Shown here piece by piece: positions 38,989 to 42,486 of a stretch of 42,486 nt of DNA. Origin of the DNA: Streptomyces phaeochromogenes (GTDB lineage: Bacteria; Actinomycetota; Actinomycetes; Streptomycetales; Streptomycetaceae); contig NZ_LIQZ01000038.1 of the NCBI RefSeq assembly GCF_001418655.1, positions 1 to 42,486 on the forward strand. The letters are read 5' to 3'. The notes below the pieces were generated by a model that searched no databases, was not told where the DNA came from, and saw nothing but the letters and a program-made list of their open reading frames with translations. Position 1 is the stretch's first letter. Every line of letters starts with the position of its first letter. Position numbers and translations under genes: made by a program.

Positions 38989-40089
38989 TCAGGGGGCCTG
39001 GAGGTCCACCAGACCGGCCAGTGCCTCGCGGTGGGCGCCCGCGGTGCCGTACGCGATCGAGTCGGCCTTGGCGCGCTTCAGGTAGAGGTGGGCCGGGTGC
39101 TCCCACGTCATGCCGATACCGCCGTGCAGCTGGACCGCCTCTTCGGCGGCGTGCACCGCGACGGGTGCGGCGTAGGCCTGGGCTACGGCGACCGCCACAT
39201 CGGCGTCCGTGCTCCCGGTGGCCAGCGCGTCGGCGGCGTTGCGGGCCGCGGCGCGCGTGCCCACGACCTCCTGCCACAGCGCGGCGAGCCGGTGCTTGAG
39301 CGCCTGGAAGCCGCCGACCGGGCGGTTGAACTGCTTGCGCTCCTTGAGATAGCGGACCGTCTCCGTCAAGCACCAGTCGGCGAGGCCGAGTTGCTCGGAG
39401 ACGAGCAGCCCGGCTCCGGCGCGCAGGGCACGCCGTACGGCCGGTGTGGCATCCGGGGTGAGGAGGCGCGCCGGGGCCCCGTCGAAGGTGACCTTGGCGA
39501 CCGGCCGGGTCAGGTCGAGGGAGACCTGCGGGGTGACCGTGACGCCGTCGGCACCGGCGTCCACGGCGTACAGACCGCCGTCCTCCGCCGGCACGAGCAG
39601 CACGTCCGCGGCGACCGCGTCCGCGATGCCGGTCAACTCCCCGCGCAGAGTGCCGTTTTCGTGGCGTACGGACTTGTAGGGCGCCCCGGGCCCGGCGGAC
39701 AGCGCCACCGCGAGTGCGCCGATGGTACGGCCGGACGCGAGGGCGGTGAGCAGTTCGGCGGCCTCGTCGGACCCGCACGCGAGCAGCGCCTCGGTCGCGA
39801 CGACGGCACTCGTCAGATACGGGACGGGGGCGACCGCGCGGCCCAACTCCTCCACGACGACGGCGACTTCGCGGTGCGTGGCACCCTGGCCGCCCAGCGC
39901 CTCGGGGACGAGGAGGCCCGCGAGGCCCATGCCGTCCGAGAGGGCCTTCCACAACTCGGGGTCGTGCGGGCGGTCCGACTCCGTGCGGGCGATGACGCCC
40001 GGAGCGTCGCAGAGGTCCGTGAGGAGGTCGCGGACGGCGGCGCGCAGCGCCTCTTCCTCTTCCGAGTACAGCAGGTCGGGGGCGCTCAT
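38989..40089 (-). CDS. Acyl-CoA dehydrogenase family protein (short partner)
   Basis: A 366-residue flavoprotein-type subunit. The N-terminal helical domain (LLYSEEEEALRAAVRDLL, GMGLAGLLVPEALGGQGA) and the C-terminal domain (RKQFNRPVGGFQALKHRLA, QLHGGIGMTWEHPAHLYLKRA) are well conserved. It overlaps the second dehydrogenase gene by ATGA. In actinobacteria such adjacent pairs often form mixed tetramers in which each subunit contributes part of the active site. The substrate, perhaps a fatty, sterol-side-chain or aromatic acyl-CoA, cannot be told from sequence. Confidence 0.9.
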   Translation of the reverse strand: MSAPDLLYSEEEEALRAAVRDLLTDLCDAPGVIARTESDRPHDPELWKALSDGMGLAGLLVPEALGGQGATHREVAVVVEELGRAVAPVPYLTSAVVATEALLACGSDEAAELLTALASGRTIGALAVALSAGPGAPYKSVRHENGTLRGELTGIADAVAADVLLVPAEDGGLYAVDAGADGVTVTPQVSLDLTRPVAKVTFDGAPARLLTPDATPAVRRALRAGAGLLVSEQLGLADWCLTETVRYLKERKQFNRPVGGFQALKHRLAALWQEVVGTRAAARNAADALATGSTDADVAVAVAQAYAAPVAVHAAEEAVQLHGGIGMTWEHPAHLYLKRAKADSIAYGTAGAHREALAGLVDLQAP

Positions 40090-41294
40090 CGGGCGAGGTC
40101 CTTCCAGGCGACGTCCTTGTCGGTGCGCGGCTCGGAGGGCAGGCCCAGCACGCGTTCGGCGACGATGTTCAGCAGGACCTCGCTGGTCCCGCCCTCGATG
40201 CTGTTGCCCTTCGAGCGGAGATAGCGGTAGCCGGCGTCACGGCCGGTGAAGTCGACGAGTTCGGGACGGCGCATCGTCCAGTCCTCGTACAACAGGCCCT
40301 CCTCGCCGAGGAGTTCGACCTCCAGGCCGCTGATCTCCTGGTTGAGGCGGGCGAACGCGAGCTTCATGCCGGAGCCCTCGGGACCCGGCTGGCCCGCGAC
40401 GAGCTGCTGGCGCAGGCGCTCGCCGGTGAGCCGCGCGACCTCGGCCTCCACCCACAGCGTGAGCAGCCGCTGGTGCAGGTCGTGGGTGCGCAGGTCGGGG
40501 CGCTCGCGCCAGGTCTTGGAGACCGGGCCGATCATGCCGCCCTCACGCGGGATGCGCATACCGCCGATGGAGACACGCTCGTTCATGAGCGTGGTCTGCG
40601 CGACCCGCCAGCCGTCGCCGACCTCACCGAGGCGGTGCGCGTCGGGGATGCGGACGTCGGTGAGGAACACCTCGTTGAACTCGGCCTCACCGGTGATCTG
40701 GCGCAGCGGCCGCACCTCGACACCCGGGTCGGTCATGTCGCAGATGAAGTACGTGATGCCGCGGTGCTTGGGCGCGTCCGGGTCGGTACGGGCGATCAGG
40801 ATGGCCCAGCGGGCGAGATGGGCGCTGGACGTCCACACCTTCTGTCCGTTGACCACCCAGTCGTCGCCATCCCGCACCGCGCGGGTACCGAGCGCCGCCA
40901 GGTCGGAGCCCGCGCCCGGCTCGCTGAACAGCTGGCACCAGACCTCCTCGCCGACCCAAAGAGGCCTGAGGAAGCGGCTCTTCTGCTCCTCCGTGCCGAA
41001 GCCGAGGATCGTCGGCGCGGCCATACCGAGGCCGATGCCGATGCGCCGCGGGTCGTTGTCGGGCGCGCCCGCGGCCTCCAACTCGGCGTCCACGACGGCC
41101 TGGAGGGAACGCGGCGCACCGAGTCCGCCGAGGCCCACCGGGTAGTGCACCCAGGCGAGTCCGGCGTCGAATCGGGCCTTGAGGAAGTCCACCCGGTCGG
41201 TGCCCGCCACCGGGTGGGCGGCCAGCAACTCCTGGGTGCGGCTGCGCAGTTCGGCGGCGTCGGGCGTCGCACCCTTGCTCGCGGCGGCGCTCAT
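40086..41294 (-). CDS. Acyl-CoA dehydrogenase family protein (long partner)
   Basis: A 402-residue acyl-CoA dehydrogenase. It shows WCQLFSEPGAGSDLAALGTRA, the FAD/substrate-binding signature, then WVVNGQKVWTSSAHLARWAILIART, and the C-terminal NSIEGGTSEVLLNIVAERVLGLP. The ATG at 41294 overlaps the upstream gene by four bases (ATGA), and its own end overlaps the shorter dehydrogenase likewise. It introduces a double bond into an acyl-CoA and passes electrons to ETF. It is most likely the partner of the 366-residue subunit. Confidence 0.93.
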   Translation of the reverse strand: MSAAASKGATPDAAELRSRTQELLAAHPVAGTDRVDFLKARFDAGLAWVHYPVGLGGLGAPRSLQAVVDAELEAAGAPDNDPRRIGIGLGMAAPTILGFGTEEQKSRFLRPLWVGEEVWCQLFSEPGAGSDLAALGTRAVRDGDDWVVNGQKVWTSSAHLARWAILIARTDPDAPKHRGITYFICDMTDPGVEVRPLRQITGEAEFNEVFLTDVRIPDAHRLGEVGDGWRVAQTTLMNERVSIGGMRIPREGGMIGPVSKTWRERPDLRTHDLHQRLLTLWVEAEVARLTGERLRQQLVAGQPGPEGSGMKLAFARLNQEISGLEVELLGEEGLLYEDWTMRRPELVDFTGRDAGYRYLRSKGNSIEGGTSEVLLNIVAERVLGLPSEPRTDKDVAWKDLAR

Positions 41295-42268
41295 CCGGCT
41301 GCTCCGTTCTCAAGCGCGGGCACCACGGCGACACGGCCGGTGGTGACACCGTCGGCGACCCGCTGCACCGCGGCGGCGGCCCCGCTCAGCGGTACGCGCT
41401 CGCTGACGAGCGGCTTGATCCCGCCCCGGGCGGCCAGCTCGGTCAGCTCCTCGTGGCAGCGCAGGACCAGCTTCGGGTCCTTGGTGTTGTAGAGGCCCCA
41501 GTGCAGGCCCAGGATCGAGTAGTTCTTCACCAGCGCGTGGTTGAGGCCCGGGCTCGGGATGCTGCCGCTCGCGAAGCCCACGACCACGATGCGGCCCTCG
41601 AAGGCCACGACCTTGGTGGACTGCGTGTAGGCGTCGCCACCGACCGGGTCGTAGATCACGTCGGCGCCCCGGCCTCCGGTGGCCTCCTTCACGGCGGCCA
41701 CGACGTCCTCGGCACGCCGGTCCACGACCACGTCACAGCCCAGCTCTCGGGCGACGGCCGCCTTGTCGGCGCCGCCCACGACGCCGATGACCTTGGCGCC
41801 CGCGGCCTTTCCGAGCTGCACGGCCGCGCTGCCGACCCCTCCGGCGGCAGCGTGGACGAGCAGCGTCTCGCCGGCCTCCAGGCGGGCCCGCCGGTGCAGT
41901 CCGAACCAGCCCGTCTGGTAGCCGATGTGCAGCGCGGCGGCCTCGGCGTCGTCCAGCGCGGCGGGGGCGGGCAGGAGAGCGGCGCCGTCCGCGACGGCGT
42001 ACTCGGCGAAGCCGCCGTACGGCAGCGCCGGGTTGGCGATGACGCGCCGCCCGTCCTCGGTCTCGCCGCAGATCTCCACGCCCGGCGTGAACGGCAGGGG
42101 CGGCCTGACCTGGTACTGCCCGCGGCACATCAGGGCGTCCGGGAAGTTGATGTTCGCGGCGCGCACCTTGAGCAGGACCTGGCCGTCACCGGGCGTGGGC
42201 CGCTCCACGTCCTCAAGCCGCATCACCTCGCTCGGCTCGCCGATCTCGTGCACTTGCCATGCCTGCAT
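41291..42268 (-). CDS. NADPH:quinone oxidoreductase family protein (MDR superfamily)
   Basis: A 325-residue medium-chain dehydrogenase/reductase without the catalytic zinc ligands of alcohol dehydrogenases. The N-terminal GroES-like domain has VRAANINFPDALMCRGQYQ and PFTPGVEICGE; the Rossmann fold has AAAGGVGSAAVQLGKAAGAKVIGV and ADVIYDPVGGDAY. It probably reduces quinones or enoyl compounds with NADPH. As first gene of the operon it may handle an enoyl-CoA or detoxify a product of the dehydrogenases that follow. The ATG at 42268 has GGAGG about eight bases upstream. Confidence 0.92.
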   Translation of the reverse strand: MQAWQVHEIGEPSEVMRLEDVERPTPGDGQVLLKVRAANINFPDALMCRGQYQVRPPLPFTPGVEICGETEDGRRVIANPALPYGGFAEYAVADGAALLPAPAALDDAEAAALHIGYQTGWFGLHRRARLEAGETLLVHAAAGGVGSAAVQLGKAAGAKVIGVVGGADKAAVARELGCDVVVDRRAEDVVAAVKEATGGRGADVIYDPVGGDAYTQSTKVVAFEGRIVVVGFASGSIPSPGLNHALVKNYSILGLHWGLYNTKDPKLVLRCHEELTELAARGGIKPLVSERVPLSGAAAAVQRVADGVTTGRVAVVPALENGAAG

Positions 42269-42339
42269 GCCGGGCCTCCACGGGACTGTGTCTGATTTGT
42301 TCGCACCTCAGGGGCGCCTCAGCCGGTATCGATTGCATA

Positions 42340-42354
42340 CTAAGCGGTCGCTTG
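42340..42354. promoter_or_regulatory. TetR-type palindrome before the dehydrogenase operon
   Basis: CTAAGCG-GT-CGCTTG contains the perfect dyad AAGCG/CGCTT. Such sites are usual for TetR-family repressors of acyl-CoA genes in actinobacteria. It lies about 72 bases before the oxidoreductase start, next to an AT-rich GCATACT. No TetR gene is in the window. Confidence 0.5.
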
Positions 42355-42372
42355 CCCATCAGGGAACAGTGG

Positions 42373-42486
42373 GCACCGGCCGTTGTCAGTCGTCTTCGCC
42401 ACGCTTCTTCGGGCGCGCCCGTACGTGCATCCGCTCCCCCTGCCGCCCGAAGAAGCGTGGCGAAGACGACTGACAACGGCCGGTGC
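42373..42486. repeat. Perfect 42-bp inverted repeat reaching the window end
   Basis: Arms 42373-42414 and 42445-42486 are exact reverse complements around a 30-base loop. Each arm, read outward, contains a C-terminus-like ...PKKRGEDD-stop coding tail. It is far longer than a terminator and ends at the last base, so it may continue outside or be a fold-back artefact at a contig end. Confidence 0.9.

Noticed and set aside
42373..42486. The terminal inverted repeat as a transcription terminator or IS end
   Set aside because: The stem is 42 bp with a 30-base loop, much too long for a terminator, and no transposase or target duplication is visible.

Overview
The window is high-GC actinobacterial DNA and reads as Streptomyces. 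The evidence is GTG starts, translationally coupled ATGA/GTGA gene overlaps, a dispersed intergenic repeat typical of Streptomyces, a mycothiol-type DinB protein, a Nur-type box in front of nikABCDE, and a sugar ABC transporter with no ATPase of its own, as in MsiK-dependent systems. No rRNA, tRNA, insertion sequence or CRISPR array was recognised.

Layout. 1-4060: three secreted proteins: a RICIN/beta-helix protein (5' end outside the window), a RICIN-GH19 chitinase and an NPP1/NLP-like protein. 4100-6200: a decaying stretch with an aminoglycoside-phosphotransferase-like fragment that carries an exact 145-bp tandem duplication, a LacI regulator missing its N-terminus and frameshifted, and a WD40 scrap. 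6208-6840: a maleylpyruvate-isomerase-like protein. 7026-12862: an oligopeptide-type ABC operon (binding protein, permease, permease-ATPase fusion, ATPase) behind a nested 35-bp palindrome.

12955-30444 is the most interesting part, a carbohydrate catabolic island: SIS protein, RpiR regulator, very large GH38 alpha-mannosidase, a coupled His-rich unknown protein, a family-1 sugar importer (binding protein plus two permeases), a GH3 glycosidase, a BadF-type GlcNAc kinase, a GH5 beta-mannosidase-like enzyme and a NagZ-like GH3 beta-N-acetylhexosaminidase. The gene content fits import and stepwise cytoplasmic breakdown of mannose/GlcNAc oligosaccharides such as those from high-mannose N-glycans. 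A 17-bp motif (TGGTY-N5-AWYCA, often partly palindromic) occurs in front of nearly every transcription unit of the island and is proposed here as the RpiR operator.

30602-33552 holds an orphan DUF779 protein, a secreted phosphodiester-glycosidase-like protein, a small membrane protein and a secreted GDPD-like phosphodiesterase. 33686-38890 is a nickel importer, nikABCDE, read leftward from a Nur-like box. 38989-42268 is a three-gene operon of two acyl-CoA dehydrogenases and a quinone-oxidoreductase-like enzyme, with a TetR-type palindrome upstream. The window ends in a perfect 42-bp inverted repeat running to the last base, which may be a contig-end artefact.
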